From the NCBI GenBank assembly GCA_050701635.1, contig JBOGDF010000005.1, positions 1 to 38,327 on the forward strand: a stretch of DNA of 38,327 nt. Reading direction: 5' to 3'. The position numbers and the translations under genes are program-made. Of the stretch, positions 5,471 to 14,336 are shown one piece after another (position 1 is the first letter of the stretch; each line of letters begins with the position of its first letter). The notes below the pieces were generated by a model, which was given only the letters and a program-made list of their open reading frames with translations, had not been told where the DNA came from and made no database searches. This stretch comes from WHSM01 sp050701635 (lineage in GTDB: Bacteria > Actinomycetota > Actinomycetes > Mycobacteriales > Micromonosporaceae).

Positions 5471-8158
5471 GTGCGCAAGCGTTTTCTGCGTCTGTTCTCG
5501 TCCGCCGTCGCGATGATCGCGTTCACGGCAGCAGCAGGCCTCCTGACCCCGACAACGGCCGGAGCAAGTCCGGCCGACGATTACGTCGGCCCGTTCTACG
5601 GCGACGGCAACCTGCCGCCTGGGTGCATCCAGGACATGAGCCCCACCAACCCGGACAACATCTGCTACCACGGGAAGATCGGCCTCAACGCCCTGGACTC
5701 TCCCAAGGTCGACGTGGCCGTGCTGGTGCCCGCCTCGCCGACCGCCGAGCGCGACCTGCGGATCATGCGCCAGGCCGCCGAGGCCTGGGAGGGCGGCATC
5801 GACTACCTCTCCGACGAGATGGGGCTCGACTGGCTGCGCGACGGCGTCGACTTCACCATCTCGGCCGACGTCGTCGGTCTCACCGAAGGCGACGAGGTCA
5901 GCACGTACCCGCTGTACGACCCCGAGATCGTGATCATCGCGACCAACCCGGCCGGTGGCGCCGGCATCGGCGTCGACCCCTTGTACCTCACCGACGCCGT
6001 GGGCATCTTCGACGAGAACGGGGTGCCCTGCCACAACATCCCGAACCCGTTCTCCCTGGAGGCGTGGGAGGGTATGCCAGGGTACGACGGCCACCACGGC
6101 GCCGGCGGAGGCACGTACGTGGAGGATTGTGGCGGCGCCGGCGGCAACGTCTGCTTCTCGGTCAACGGGGCCGTCGACCCGGTCCCGGGAGTCACGGACA
6201 CGTTCTCGCTGTTCGACCTGGTCCTGCACGAGACCGGCCACTGCCTGACCCTCGGCCACGTGGGCGACGGCGCGGAGACTCCGGCGTGGGGCCCCGTGCC
6301 GACGACCGACATCATGGCGTACAGCTATGACCCGCCCGGTCAGAACAAGTGCGTCTCGACGCTCAACGTGGAGGGGTTCGCGGTCCGGATGAGCCGCTAT
6401 CTCGACGTGAACGGCGACGGTGCCGTCACCGAGGCGGACCGGATCGAGCCCAACGACGTGACCGGTGACGGGTCGAACTCGTTCCAGGTGCAGCACCCGG
6501 ACCATCACCTGTACGCGTCCTCGACCGGTTCGGTCTGGGACTGCCCGCAGCCAGACCTCGGCACCCTGCCCGGTACGCCGACCGACTGGACACCAGAGCC
6601 GGTCGAGACGCACCACCCGGTGCTGACCGTGACCACACCGGAGCACGGTGCCGAGACCGCCGACGGGCACGTCCACATCAGCGGTACGGTCGAGCGCCGG
6701 CCGATCGACGCCCCGCCCACGTCGGCGACGGCGTCCCATGACGACCCCGAGGGCGACGCGCTGTCGGATCTGACCGACATCGAGCAGCTCGAGGTCGAGG
6801 TGAGCGATCTCGAGGTGACCGCCGTGCTGAAGGTGGCCCAGTTGTGGCCGTCCACCACGGTCACCAGCCTGCCGGAATACAGCGTCAGCATCGGCGGCCG
6901 GCAGATCAAGTCGTTCGTGCCCGACCCACGCATGCCGTCGGAGGTCACCACCTATGACCACTCGTCGGAACGGCCGCTGCCGAGTGAGTGGTCGGAGTGG
7001 GATCCGGTCGCCAACACCGTCACGTTCCGCATCCCGCGCAGCTACCTGGCGGGGGTGAAGGTGACGGCGCCGTACGACGTCTTCGCGCTCAGCGGGTACG
7101 TGGCGAACAACAAGTTCACCCTGGTCTCCGACGACCGGGCGCCCGACACCGGATCCGTGGGTGTCGCCGCGCCCGCCGGAACCGGGACCACCACCTCGGG
7201 CTCGGGTGGCGCGGGTGGCTCCACCGCCGGCAGCTTGCTGAACCCGATCGTCCTCGAACAGCCAGGCGGCAACCAGTTCACGGTCGCGGACAGCTCGCTC
7301 GGGGTGACGACCGGCACCCAGCATCACTTCACGCTGTCCGTACCGGAGAGCAGCGATGTCGAGTTGACCCTCGCCTGGGGCGACGCCAGCGACCTCGACA
7401 TGTACGTCACCGGCGCCGCCACGCGCTCGGCGGCCTCCACGGGTCAGCCGGAGACTCTGGTGATCGAGAACGTACGAGGCGAGCTGAAGATCGAGGTTGA
7501 CCCGTACCTGGTCCTCGGCGTGCCGAGCACGACGTACACCCTCACGGCGACGCTGGTCCCGGTCTCGGGCGACAGCGACGGCGACGGGGTCCCCGACGGG
7601 GACGACAAGTGCCCCTCGGAGGCCGGGCCGGCACCCACCGGGTGCCCGGACGCCGACGGCGACGGCGTACCCGACATCTACGACCTGTGCCCGAACGAGC
7701 CGGGCAACGGTGCCGACGGCTGCCCGATCCCGGCCACCGAGCACATCCACGTGTACGTCGACGGTGTGCTGGCGGCCAGCCAGGACGTCGACACGAGCAA
7801 CAAGCTCGACACGTACGCCCTGGACGTCACCGTCCCGACCGGCACGCATGAGCTGCGCATCGAGTGGGAGGACGACGGGAGCGTGATCGCCACCGACTAC
7901 CGGACGGTCGTCCGCTCGGGTTCCGGTGTCGATCGGGACGGCGACGGGGTCACCGACGCCAGCGACAACTGCCTGAAGCAGCCCAACTCGGACCAGAGGG
8001 ATCTCGATGGCGACGGCCTGGGTGACGCCTGCGACGGCGATATCGATGGCGACGGCCACAACAACGCGAAGGAGCGAGCGCACGGGACGGATCCGTACGA
8101 CCCGGCTTCGTACCCCGGCAAGCCGAGCAGCCCGGTAGGAAGCACGGCAGGCCTGTAG
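5471..8158 (+). CDS. Secreted metzincin-like zinc peptidase with PPC-like and thrombospondin type 3 repeat regions
   Basis: An 895-residue exported protein. A signal peptide (basic start, hydrophobic stretch, cleavage near AGASPADD) is followed by a metalloprotease-like domain. HETGHCLTLGH at residues 253-263 supplies the three zinc histidines and the catalytic glutamate, and DIMAYSYD about 25 residues later fits a Met-turn. An acidic EF-hand/dockerin-like loop (DVNGDGAVTEAD) is near residue 312. A pre-peptidase C-terminal (PPC)-like beta domain spans ~600-690. Calcium-binding thrombospondin type 3 repeats (DGDGVPD-type) lie at ~700-740 and ~822-865. The usual glycine of HExxHxxGxxH is threonine here (HETGHCLT), so activity is likely but not certain. 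GGAAAGGA precedes the GTG start. The TrmB/LuxR gene upstream is the probable regulator. Confidence 0.8.
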   Translation: MRKRFLRLFSSAVAMIAFTAAAGLLTPTTAGASPADDYVGPFYGDGNLPPGCIQDMSPTNPDNICYHGKIGLNALDSPKVDVAVLVPASPTAERDLRIMRQAAEAWEGGIDYLSDEMGLDWLRDGVDFTISADVVGLTEGDEVSTYPLYDPEIVIIATNPAGGAGIGVDPLYLTDAVGIFDENGVPCHNIPNPFSLEAWEGMPGYDGHHGAGGGTYVEDCGGAGGNVCFSVNGAVDPVPGVTDTFSLFDLVLHETGHCLTLGHVGDGAETPAWGPVPTTDIMAYSYDPPGQNKCVSTLNVEGFAVRMSRYLDVNGDGAVTEADRIEPNDVTGDGSNSFQVQHPDHHLYASSTGSVWDCPQPDLGTLPGTPTDWTPEPVETHHPVLTVTTPEHGAETADGHVHISGTVERRPIDAPPTSATASHDDPEGDALSDLTDIEQLEVEVSDLEVTAVLKVAQLWPSTTVTSLPEYSVSIGGRQIKSFVPDPRMPSEVTTYDHSSERPLPSEWSEWDPVANTVTFRIPRSYLAGVKVTAPYDVFALSGYVANNKFTLVSDDRAPDTGSVGVAAPAGTGTTTSGSGGAGGSTAGSLLNPIVLEQPGGNQFTVADSSLGVTTGTQHHFTLSVPESSDVELTLAWGDASDLDMYVTGAATRSAASTGQPETLVIENVRGELKIEVDPYLVLGVPSTTYTLTATLVPVSGDSDGDGVPDGDDKCPSEAGPAPTGCPDADGDGVPDIYDLCPNEPGNGADGCPIPATEHIHVYVDGVLAASQDVDTSNKLDTYALDVTVPTGTHELRIEWEDDGSVIATDYRTVVRSGSGVDRDGDGVTDASDNCLKQPNSDQRDLDGDGLGDACDGDIDGDGHNNAKERAHGTDPYDPASYPGKPSSPVGSTAGL

Positions 8159-8166
8159 CCACCTGA

Positions 8167-8201
8167 CAGTGGGCCGGCACCCGACAGCTGCCGGCCCACT
8201 G
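8167..8201. terminator. Strong bidirectional terminator between convergent genes
   Basis: CAGTGGGCCGGCA at 8167-8179 pairs perfectly over 13 bp with TGCCGGCCCACTG at 8189-8201 around a 9-base loop. It lies between the ends of the secreted peptidase (plus) and the GH43 gene (minus). Confidence 0.85.
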
Positions 8202-8234
8202 CACCGTGCCGCTGACCAACATGCCCCTCGTTGA

Positions 8235-9505
8235 TCACGCGGATGTCGCCGCCAGGTTGTCGGTACGGCGGCGCCTCGACGCGGCCCGCAACGCGAGCCC
8301 CGCCACGACCGTGGCGACACCCACGGCGATCAGCCCGCCCAGCGCCAGCCCGGTCACCGGCAGCGGTGTCCCCTTCCCCGGAGGTACGGCGTCCTCGTCG
8401 CCGCCTCCGCCGGCCGGTGCCGAGCCGGAGGCGGTGACGGCCCCGGAGCCGGCATCACCAGGCGAAGGCTTCGGCGAGGAAGCCTCTGTCTTCGAAGGCT
8501 CGCCGTTGAGCAGGTACGGCACCCCGCGAGCGCCCCAGCCGAGCTGCGCGGTCAGCATCGCCCGGTACCGGTGTGCATCCTTCGGGTCGCCTGGCCTGCA
8601 TGGCACATCCCGGGGGCACTTCCAGGCGTGGAACACCATCCACATCTTGCCGTCCATGGTGCGTACCTCGGCGCCACCGGGCCCGCACCTGCCGCTGTTC
8701 TCCGTACTCATCAGCGTCTTCATGAAGGTCCAGTGGCCGCTGGTGAGACTGTCCGCCCGGTAGACCTCTGTCTTGTACGAACAGTTCGTGTAGCTGAGAC
8801 GGGAGACGAAGAAGTAGACCTTGCCATCGTGGTGTCTGACGTCCGGGGCTTCGATCTGGGTGGACCGCTCGATCAGCACCTTCGGGTCGCCGTACGCGGA
8901 CAGGCCGTTCGGGCCGACCTTCTGGATCCGGATCTGGAAGTGGCCGCGGTGGTCGTTGACCTTGTAGAGCACGTACCGCTGACCGCCGCCACTGGCTCCG
9001 GTGGGGTCGATCACCTCGGAGCCCGCGCGGCACACCATCGGCTTTTCCAGCGGCTTGAACGGCCCCGTGGCGGTGTCCGCCACGGCCGCGCCGATGCAGC
9101 GGTCGCTGGTGCCCTTCTTGTTCGCGGTGAAGTACATGACGAACCTGCCCTGGTCGTTGCGGAACACCGACGGCGCCCAGTACGTGAAGTTGCCGTCGGA
9201 GTTCCGCCCGACCCAGGCCGGCTGGTCCGGCATACTCCAGCCGCGTATCTTCCACGGCCCGCCCATGGTTGGGGCCGACGCGTACGGGAAGGCACCGTCC
9301 TCGTTGCCGCCCGTCGCGTACGCGTAGTAGGTGTCTCCGGACTTGATCACCGAGGGGTCCGGGAAGTTCTTGTCGATCGCCACGTCACCGACCGCGCGGC
9401 GTTGGCCGCCGGCACCGCCGACAGCGACGTACCGACCGCGATGCTTGCCGCGACAATCGCCAGGCCTGCCTTGAGGGTCCGCCTCCGCACCATGGTTGTC
9501 CGCAT
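8235..9505 (-). pseudogene. LPxTG wall-anchored GH43-type glycosidase, frameshifted just after the signal peptide
   Basis: The catalytic frame (8235 to ~9383, 382 residues) is a GH43 five-bladed propeller. DPSVI near its start supplies the general base, VIDPTG the second aspartate and IEAPDV the catalytic glutamate; WAPSV and MYFTAN fit the family. The C-terminus has a Pro/Gly/Ser linker, LPVTG, a hydrophobic helix and RRRR: a sortase cell-wall anchor. No export signal is in this frame. A convincing one (MRRTLK-like basic start, then a hydrophobic stretch ending VPAANAA) starts at the ATG at 9503-9505 in another frame. One missing or extra base around 9384-9400 would join them into one precursor. 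This is either a real inactivating mutation or a sequencing error; all three catalytic residues are kept, which favours a recent change or an error. The sugar specificity is not readable. Confidence 0.8.
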
Positions 9506-9583
9506 GGCCGTATCTTCCCGAAGCAGGTCAACCGCGCCGGGCCCCATCTGTACGGATTCTGTAAAGACCCGCCCTGCGGATGA

Positions 9584-11614
9584 TCAGGTGACCTCCAGCC
9601 AGAGCGCAGGGGTGTTGGGTGGTTCCCAACCCGGCAGCGAGGTGTGCGCCTGACGGCAGTGGTAGTTCTTTCCGTTGTACGAGACCTTGTCCCCGATCCG
9701 GTACGCCGTGTTCGTCGTCCACGCCGGATAGGTGCCAGGACTCGGCGGCGGAGTCGGCGAGGTTGTCGGCGATGCGGTGGGCGATGCGGTCGGGGAAGCC
9801 GGTGGGCTGGTGCCCGCGCACGGGCCGTCGTCCCGCCACGGCTGTCCGTCGCCGGTGTGGGTGTCCGGCTGGTTGCCCTGGGTCCACCACTTCGCGGTGT
9901 ACGTGCGGCCCTGCCACGACACCACGTCGCCGCCCACGTACACCTTCGAGGCCTGCCACTGCGGCGCCGTGCAGCTGCCCGGCGGTGGCGGTGATCCGGT
10001 CGGGCTGGTGCCCCACGGCACCTGCGGCGACCGGTAGAAGTCGATGCCCATCACGGTCCACCGGGGTCCCTGGGCGCCGAGCCGGGTCTTGAACGCGTCC
10101 CAGTTGTGGGTGGACCACGGCGACCAACCCAGCTCGGCGATGGCGGGCAGCCGGGGGAAGGCCATGAACTCGATGTGGTCCTCGGTGACGATCGTCTCCG
10201 TCCACAGTGGTGCTTCGACGCCGAGCACCGCCGACTCCGGGATCCCGCTGAGGTGGGTGCCCGGATTCCAGTCGTACGCCCGCTGGACCTCGATGTAGCC
10301 GGCCCACGACAGGCCGAGCGGGGTGCTCTCGTTGTACTTCATGTCGAGGTACGCCCGGTTGGCTGGCGACATGACGACCTTGGCGCCGCGGGACACGGCG
10401 GTGCTCACCAGGTTGTCGGAGTTGCTGAGTCCCCAGTACTGCACGATGCGGTTCGGCGAGTGCTGCACCGCCGACGCCCCGATCTGGTGCCAGCCCATCA
10501 CCGTCTTACCGAGCTCGGGCACCATCGGCTGGACCCGGTTGAGGAACGCGGCGTACTGGTCGGGGGGCGTCACGTTCGCCTCGTCGCCGCCGATGTGCAG
10601 CACCGAACCGGGGGTGAGCGCCGCGAGCTCCGTCAGGACGTCCTTGACGAAGGTGTACGTGACCTCCTTGGTGGTGCACAGCGAGCTGAACCCGACGTCG
10701 ATGCCGGTATAGAGCGGCGGCGCCTGGCCGTTGCAGTTGAGCTCGGCGTACGAGGCGAGCGCGGCGTTGGTGTGACCCGGCATGTCGATCTCGGGTACCA
10801 CCGTGATGTGGCGTGCCGCCGCGTACGCCACGATCTCCTGGTACTGCGCCTTGGTGTAGTAACCGCCGGGGCCGCCGCCGACCTGGGTGCTGCCGCCGTA
10901 CGTGGCGAGCCGGGGCCACTTGTCGACGACGATGCGCCAGCCCTGGTCGTCGGAGAGGTGGATGTGGAAGCGGTTGATCTTGTAGAGCGCCATCCGGTCG
11001 ATGTGTCGCTTGAGCGTCGCCACCGGATGGAAGTGCCGCGCCACGTCGAGCATCGTTCCCCGGTACGCGAACCGCGGGTAGTCGGTGATCGTCCCGCCGG
11101 GCGCCGTCCACGGACCGGACTTCACGGTGCTGCTCTCGATCTCGGCCGGCAGCAGCTGGCGGAGCGTCTGTACGCCGTGGAACAGACCGGTGGCGGTCTG
11201 CGCCCGGATCACCACCCGACTGGCGTTCACCTCGAGCCGGTAGCCCTCCTGGCCGACACTCGGGTCGGCGCCGGACAGCAGCAGCGAGATCCCGCTGGTC
11301 GGATCGCCGGTGCCGGCGGGGGTGACCGGCAGCGCGTACCCGGTGGAGGGGCGCAGGATTCCGGCCAGGTAGTTGCCGACGTCGGTGGAGGGGGCGGAGC
11401 CGGCGTGGGTGAAGATCGTCGCGTCCGCCGGCAGCGTGTACGTGGTTCCGGATGCCGGCTGCACCGACACCGGCGCCGGCACGACATCCTGCATCGATGC
11501 GACTCCGGCGCTGGCCGGCGCGGTCGCGGCCCAGGTCAGACCGGCGCTGGCGAACAGAAAGGCGATGGCGGCGTACGCCTGGTGCCGGTGCCGCCGCGTG
11601 GCGGGGATGATCAT
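9584..11614 (-). CDS. Secreted GH20 beta-N-acetylhexosaminidase with two C-terminal chitin-binding modules
   Basis: A 676-residue exoenzyme that releases GlcNAc from chitooligosaccharides. A signal peptide with cleavage near APASAG is followed by a GH20 N-terminal domain (~45-160). The catalytic barrel follows (~165-500), carrying RGTMLDVARHF, HIHLSDDQGWRI and HIGGDEANV; the D-E pair near residue 344 holds the catalytic residues. Two CBM5/12-type modules of ~50 residues follow, separated by a short T/S/P linker. They show WQASKVYVGGDVVSWQGRTY and, at the very end, WTTNTAYRIGDKVSYNGKNY. The gene is divergent from the lactonase with a 67-bp shared promoter holding a 19-bp palindrome. With the two chitinases nearby it completes a chitin-degradation set. 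Confidence 0.93.
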   Translation of the reverse strand: MIIPATRRHRHQAYAAIAFLFASAGLTWAATAPASAGVASMQDVVPAPVSVQPASGTTYTLPADATIFTHAGSAPSTDVGNYLAGILRPSTGYALPVTPAGTGDPTSGISLLLSGADPSVGQEGYRLEVNASRVVIRAQTATGLFHGVQTLRQLLPAEIESSTVKSGPWTAPGGTITDYPRFAYRGTMLDVARHFHPVATLKRHIDRMALYKINRFHIHLSDDQGWRIVVDKWPRLATYGGSTQVGGGPGGYYTKAQYQEIVAYAAARHITVVPEIDMPGHTNAALASYAELNCNGQAPPLYTGIDVGFSSLCTTKEVTYTFVKDVLTELAALTPGSVLHIGGDEANVTPPDQYAAFLNRVQPMVPELGKTVMGWHQIGASAVQHSPNRIVQYWGLSNSDNLVSTAVSRGAKVVMSPANRAYLDMKYNESTPLGLSWAGYIEVQRAYDWNPGTHLSGIPESAVLGVEAPLWTETIVTEDHIEFMAFPRLPAIAELGWSPWSTHNWDAFKTRLGAQGPRWTVMGIDFYRSPQVPWGTSPTGSPPPPGSCTAPQWQASKVYVGGDVVSWQGRTYTAKWWTQGNQPDTHTGDGQPWRDDGPCAGTSPPASPTASPTASPTTSPTPPPSPGTYPAWTTNTAYRIGDKVSYNGKNYHCRQAHTSLPGWEPPNTPALWLEVT

Positions 11615-11648
11615 GGCATCCTCCTGGGATACTCGGGTATCCAGCGTT

Positions 11649-11667
11649 CAGTTAAGTTTCCTTACCA
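11649..11667. promoter_or_regulatory. 19-bp 7-5-7 palindrome, chitin-regulon site C
   Basis: CAGTTAAGTTTCCTTACCA lies midway between the divergent hexosaminidase (start 11614) and lactonase (start 11682) genes. It matches two further sites at 14196 and 14264 in arrangement and in the core GTTTC followed by a TTACyA half-site. It is the weakest palindrome of the three. Confidence 0.6.
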
Positions 11668-11681
11668 ATTGGGTTGTGTCA

Positions 11682-12728
11682 ATGGCTAGCTCGTCCGCGC
11701 CGCACGTCGCAGGGCATCGGCAAGGGCTGTACGTCGGCAGCTACGGCCACGGCATCGCCCTGGCGGTCGCTGATCCGGCGACCGGCCTGGCGACCCGCGT
11801 CGGTACCGCGGCCGACACGCCTGATCCGTCGTACCTGGCCATCTCCCACGACCGCCGCGTCCTGTACGCCGTGAACGAGCTCGACGCCGGCACGGTCAGC
11901 GCCTTCGCGGTGGCGCCGGACGGCGTGCTCCGCCCACTGGGGTCGCGCCCGACGTACGGCGCGAGCCCCTGCCACGTCCACGTGCACCCGAGCGGCCGGT
12001 ACGTGCTGTCGGCCAACTACGGCTCGGGCAGCGTGACGGTGCATCCGGTCGACGCGGACGGCGCCCTCGAGGAGCCGAGCGACGTGGTACGGCACACCGG
12101 CTCCGGTCCGGATCCGGCCCGGCAGCAGGGGCCGCACGCGCACCAGATCGTCACCGATCCGGCGGGTGGCTTCGTGCACGCGGTGGACCTCGGCGCCGAC
12201 GCCGTGTTCACGTACCGGCTGCGTGCCGGGAAGCTGGCGCCGGCCGGGGAGATGCGTACCCGCCCCGGGTCCGGTCCGCGGCACCTGAGCTTCCACCCCT
12301 CGGGCCGGCAGGCGTACCTCACCGAGGAGCTCACCAGCACGGTGACCGCCTGCACGTATGCACCCGAGCAGGGGCGGCTCACCGCGGTCCAGACGCTGGC
12401 CACCGCGCCGCGAACCGACACCAGGAACTACCCCTCCGAGTTGCTGGTCTCGGCAGACGGCCGGTTCGTGTACGTCGCCAACCGCGGGCACAACAGCGTG
12501 GCGGTGTTCGCCGTGGACGGGGACCGGCTGACGGCCCGGGGAACGGTGCCGTCCGGCGGCGACTGGCCCCGCCACATCGCGTTCAGCCGGGACGGCCACT
12601 TCCTGTACGCCGCCAACCAGAAGTCCGGGCAGCTCGCGACGCTCCGGGTGGACCGTCGCGACGGATCGCTCACCCCCGCCGGCCCCGCCCTGAGCAGCGG
12701 AACCCCGACGATGGTGCTGCCCGTCTGA
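11682..12728 (+). CDS. Lactonase family beta-propeller protein (6-phosphogluconolactonase type, PF10282)
   Basis: A 348-residue cytosolic seven-bladed propeller with no signal peptide. Blade repeats are clear: LYVGSYGHGIALAV, SPCHVHVHPSGRYVLSANYG, GPHAHQIVTDPAG, GPRHLSFHPSGRQAYLTEEL and WPRHIAFSRDGHFLYAANQ. The conserved HVHPSGRY and GPHAH elements match the bacterial Pgl/YkgB lactonases, which hydrolyse 6-phosphogluconolactone or similar sugar lactones. The start is ATG 11682; the frame is open further upstream, but that part overlaps the hexosaminidase antisense. No clear ribosome site precedes the ATG. Sharing a promoter region with the hexosaminidase suggests a role in metabolism of sugars released from chitin, but the physiological substrate is unproven. 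Confidence 0.85.
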   Translation: MASSSAPHVAGHRQGLYVGSYGHGIALAVADPATGLATRVGTAADTPDPSYLAISHDRRVLYAVNELDAGTVSAFAVAPDGVLRPLGSRPTYGASPCHVHVHPSGRYVLSANYGSGSVTVHPVDADGALEEPSDVVRHTGSGPDPARQQGPHAHQIVTDPAGGFVHAVDLGADAVFTYRLRAGKLAPAGEMRTRPGSGPRHLSFHPSGRQAYLTEELTSTVTACTYAPEQGRLTAVQTLATAPRTDTRNYPSELLVSADGRFVYVANRGHNSVAVFAVDGDRLTARGTVPSGGDWPRHIAFSRDGHFLYAANQKSGQLATLRVDRRDGSLTPAGPALSSGTPTMVLPV

Positions 12729-12764
12729 GACGGCCACCCGTGCCGGCGCCTGGGTGGCCGTCTC
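12727..12764. terminator. Strong bidirectional terminator, lactonase/chitinase
   Basis: GAGACGGCCACCC at 12727-12739 pairs perfectly with GGGTGGCCGTCTC at 12752-12764 (13 bp, 12-base loop). It overlaps the lactonase stop and lies 35 bp from the end of the convergent chitinase. Confidence 0.88.
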
Positions 12765-12798
12765 TCCGTGCGGCCGGTCTGGTCTCCGTGCCGCCGAC

Positions 12799-14133
12799 CT
12801 ACGTGAGGCCGGAGTGGAGCGCTGAGGTGAGCGTGCCCTGGGCGTCGTCGCCGTCGAGCGACCACACCATGGCGCCGCCGAGGCCGCGGGCCTTGATGTA
12901 GCGGGTCTTCACCCGTATCACCTGTGGGTCGTCGTACGTCCAGAAGGTGGTGCCGTCGAAGTACCACACGGCCACGGCGCGGTGGTCGTAGTAGCGGTTC
13001 CCGGGCTTGGTGGCGATCACCTTGTAGTCCTCGTACCCGGGCTCGTACGTGCCGGGTGCGGGAGTCGCCGGGCCCTGGTAGAGCCCCCGGTTCCGGTCCG
13101 GTACGCCGGTCCAGCCCCGGCCGTAGTACGGCACGCCCATCACGAGCTTGCGAGCCGGCGCGCCGCCCTGCAGGTAGTGGCGGATGGCGAGGTCGACGCT
13201 GAACCGGTGCGGGTTCGGGTCGTCCGGCGGCGAGAAGAGCTGGCTATGGTGGTTGGTGGTGGGGTCCCACGCGCCGTTCAGGTCGTACCCCTGGATGGTG
13301 GCGAAGTCGAGGTTCCTGAAGACCTTGCGGGTCTCGATGCCGCGCTCCGCCTGTGCCGGGTCGGCCGGCAGGAACGCGGTGAGCTGGTAGTGCTTGCGCT
13401 GCTGCCTGCCGTACGCGTCGAGCTGCCGGCGGAACTCGGCCACCAGCGCGGTGAAGTTCTGCTTGTCCTCGGGGCGGACCACGTTGCCCGGCGCACCCTC
13501 GGAGGCCGGCCACTCCCAATCCAGGTCGATGCCGTCGAAGACGCCGGCGGCAGAGCCGGGGCCGCCCCGGCCGTCGAGCAGCGGCAGGTTGCCCTTGATG
13601 AAGAGGTCGACGCAGGAGGCGACGAACTTCTGCCGCGACTCCGGGGTGAGCGCCGCGTCGGAGAAGTACCTGGACCAGGTCCAGCCGCCGAGTGAGATCA
13701 GCACCTTCAGCTTCGGGTGCTTCTGCTTCAGCTCGCGCAGCTGGTTGAAGTTCCCCGCCAGCGGCTGGTCCGCCGTGTCGGCGACCCCGTCGACGCTCTG
13801 TTCGGCGCTGAACGGCGTCTGGTAGTCCGCCCAGGCGTCACCTTGGCCGGGGATGTTCGCCTCGAAGCAGTTGCCTTCCGCTGAGACGTTGCCGAACGCG
13901 TAGTTGACGTGGGTGAGCTTGCCGGCCTGGCCTGAGGTCTCGAGGTTCTTCACCAGGTAGTTGCGGCCGTAGATGCCCCACTGGGTGAAGTAGCCGACGA
14001 GCTTCTTGTCGGCGTCGCTGCCGTACCTGGCCGTGGAGTCATGGGGCTGGGCGCTCGCCGTACCGGCGAGGGTGAGGGGGAGCAGGACAGCCGTCGCCAA
14101 TGCGAGCAGCCGCCGTGAGTGGTGTCTGGTCAA
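12799..14133 (-). CDS. Secreted GH18 chitinase (single catalytic domain)
   Basis: A 444-residue chitinase. The signal peptide ends near TASAQPHD. The mature barrel begins KKLVGYFTQWGIYGRNY and has LKVLISLGGWTWS (strand 3), then the catalytic DGIDLDWEW near residue 200 (DxxDxDxE; the glutamate is the acid). MGVPYYGRGW and GLGGAMVWSLDGDD near the end complete the ChiA/bacterial subfamily A pattern, including an insertion between strands. There is no carbohydrate-binding module. It is divergent from the second chitinase across a 203-bp promoter region with two palindromic sites, the nearer one about 63 bp from this start. The role is hydrolysis of chitin outside the cell. Confidence 0.93.
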   Translation of the reverse strand: MTRHHSRRLLALATAVLLPLTLAGTASAQPHDSTARYGSDADKKLVGYFTQWGIYGRNYLVKNLETSGQAGKLTHVNYAFGNVSAEGNCFEANIPGQGDAWADYQTPFSAEQSVDGVADTADQPLAGNFNQLRELKQKHPKLKVLISLGGWTWSRYFSDAALTPESRQKFVASCVDLFIKGNLPLLDGRGGPGSAAGVFDGIDLDWEWPASEGAPGNVVRPEDKQNFTALVAEFRRQLDAYGRQQRKHYQLTAFLPADPAQAERGIETRKVFRNLDFATIQGYDLNGAWDPTTNHHSQLFSPPDDPNPHRFSVDLAIRHYLQGGAPARKLVMGVPYYGRGWTGVPDRNRGLYQGPATPAPGTYEPGYEDYKVIATKPGNRYYDHRAVAVWYFDGTTFWTYDDPQVIRVKTRYIKARGLGGAMVWSLDGDDAQGTLTSALHSGLT

Positions 14134-14195
14134 GGGAACTCCCGACGTGGCGTTGAGAGGCCGCTGCCCGGGTGGAGAGCAGTAGCCGGGATAAG

Positions 14196-14214
14196 TAGTT
14201 AACTTTATTTACTA
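14196..14214. promoter_or_regulatory. 19-bp 7-5-7 palindrome, chitin-regulon site A
   Basis: TAGTTAACTTTATTTACTA, with halves TAGTTAA and TTTACTA around CTTTA, lies about 63 bp before the minus-strand chitinase start in an otherwise GC-rich region. It matches 6 of 7 positions between halves and shares its right half exactly with site B. Confidence 0.65.
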
Positions 14215-14263
14215 ATGTGCCCGTGTCAAGGAGTCGGGGCTATCGCCAGGCCGGTTTCGTGGG

Positions 14264-14282
14264 CTATAAAGTTTCTTTACTA
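14264..14282. promoter_or_regulatory. 19-bp 7-5-7 palindrome, chitin-regulon site B
   Basis: CTATAAAGTTTCTTTACTA lies about 55 bp before the plus-strand chitinase start. It is embedded in a larger perfect inverted repeat, AAAGTTT at 14268-14274 and AAACTTT at 14284-14290. It shares the core GTTTC with site C and TTTACTA with site A. Confidence 0.65.
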
Positions 14283-14336
14283 AAAACTTTGGTTCTGGTT
14301 GTACGGACCCGCCGTGCCGCGTACCGGAGGCCGATC

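Noticed and set aside
5414..8320. 968-codon open frame on the minus strand
   Set aside because: It is antisense to the secreted metzincin-like gene, rich in Arg/Val/Gly without domains, and produced by the GC-rich codon bias of the real gene.
11373..11681. Upstream extension of the lactonase reading
   Set aside because: These 103 codons overlap the hexosaminidase in antisense and lack propeller character; homology begins at the ATG at 11682.
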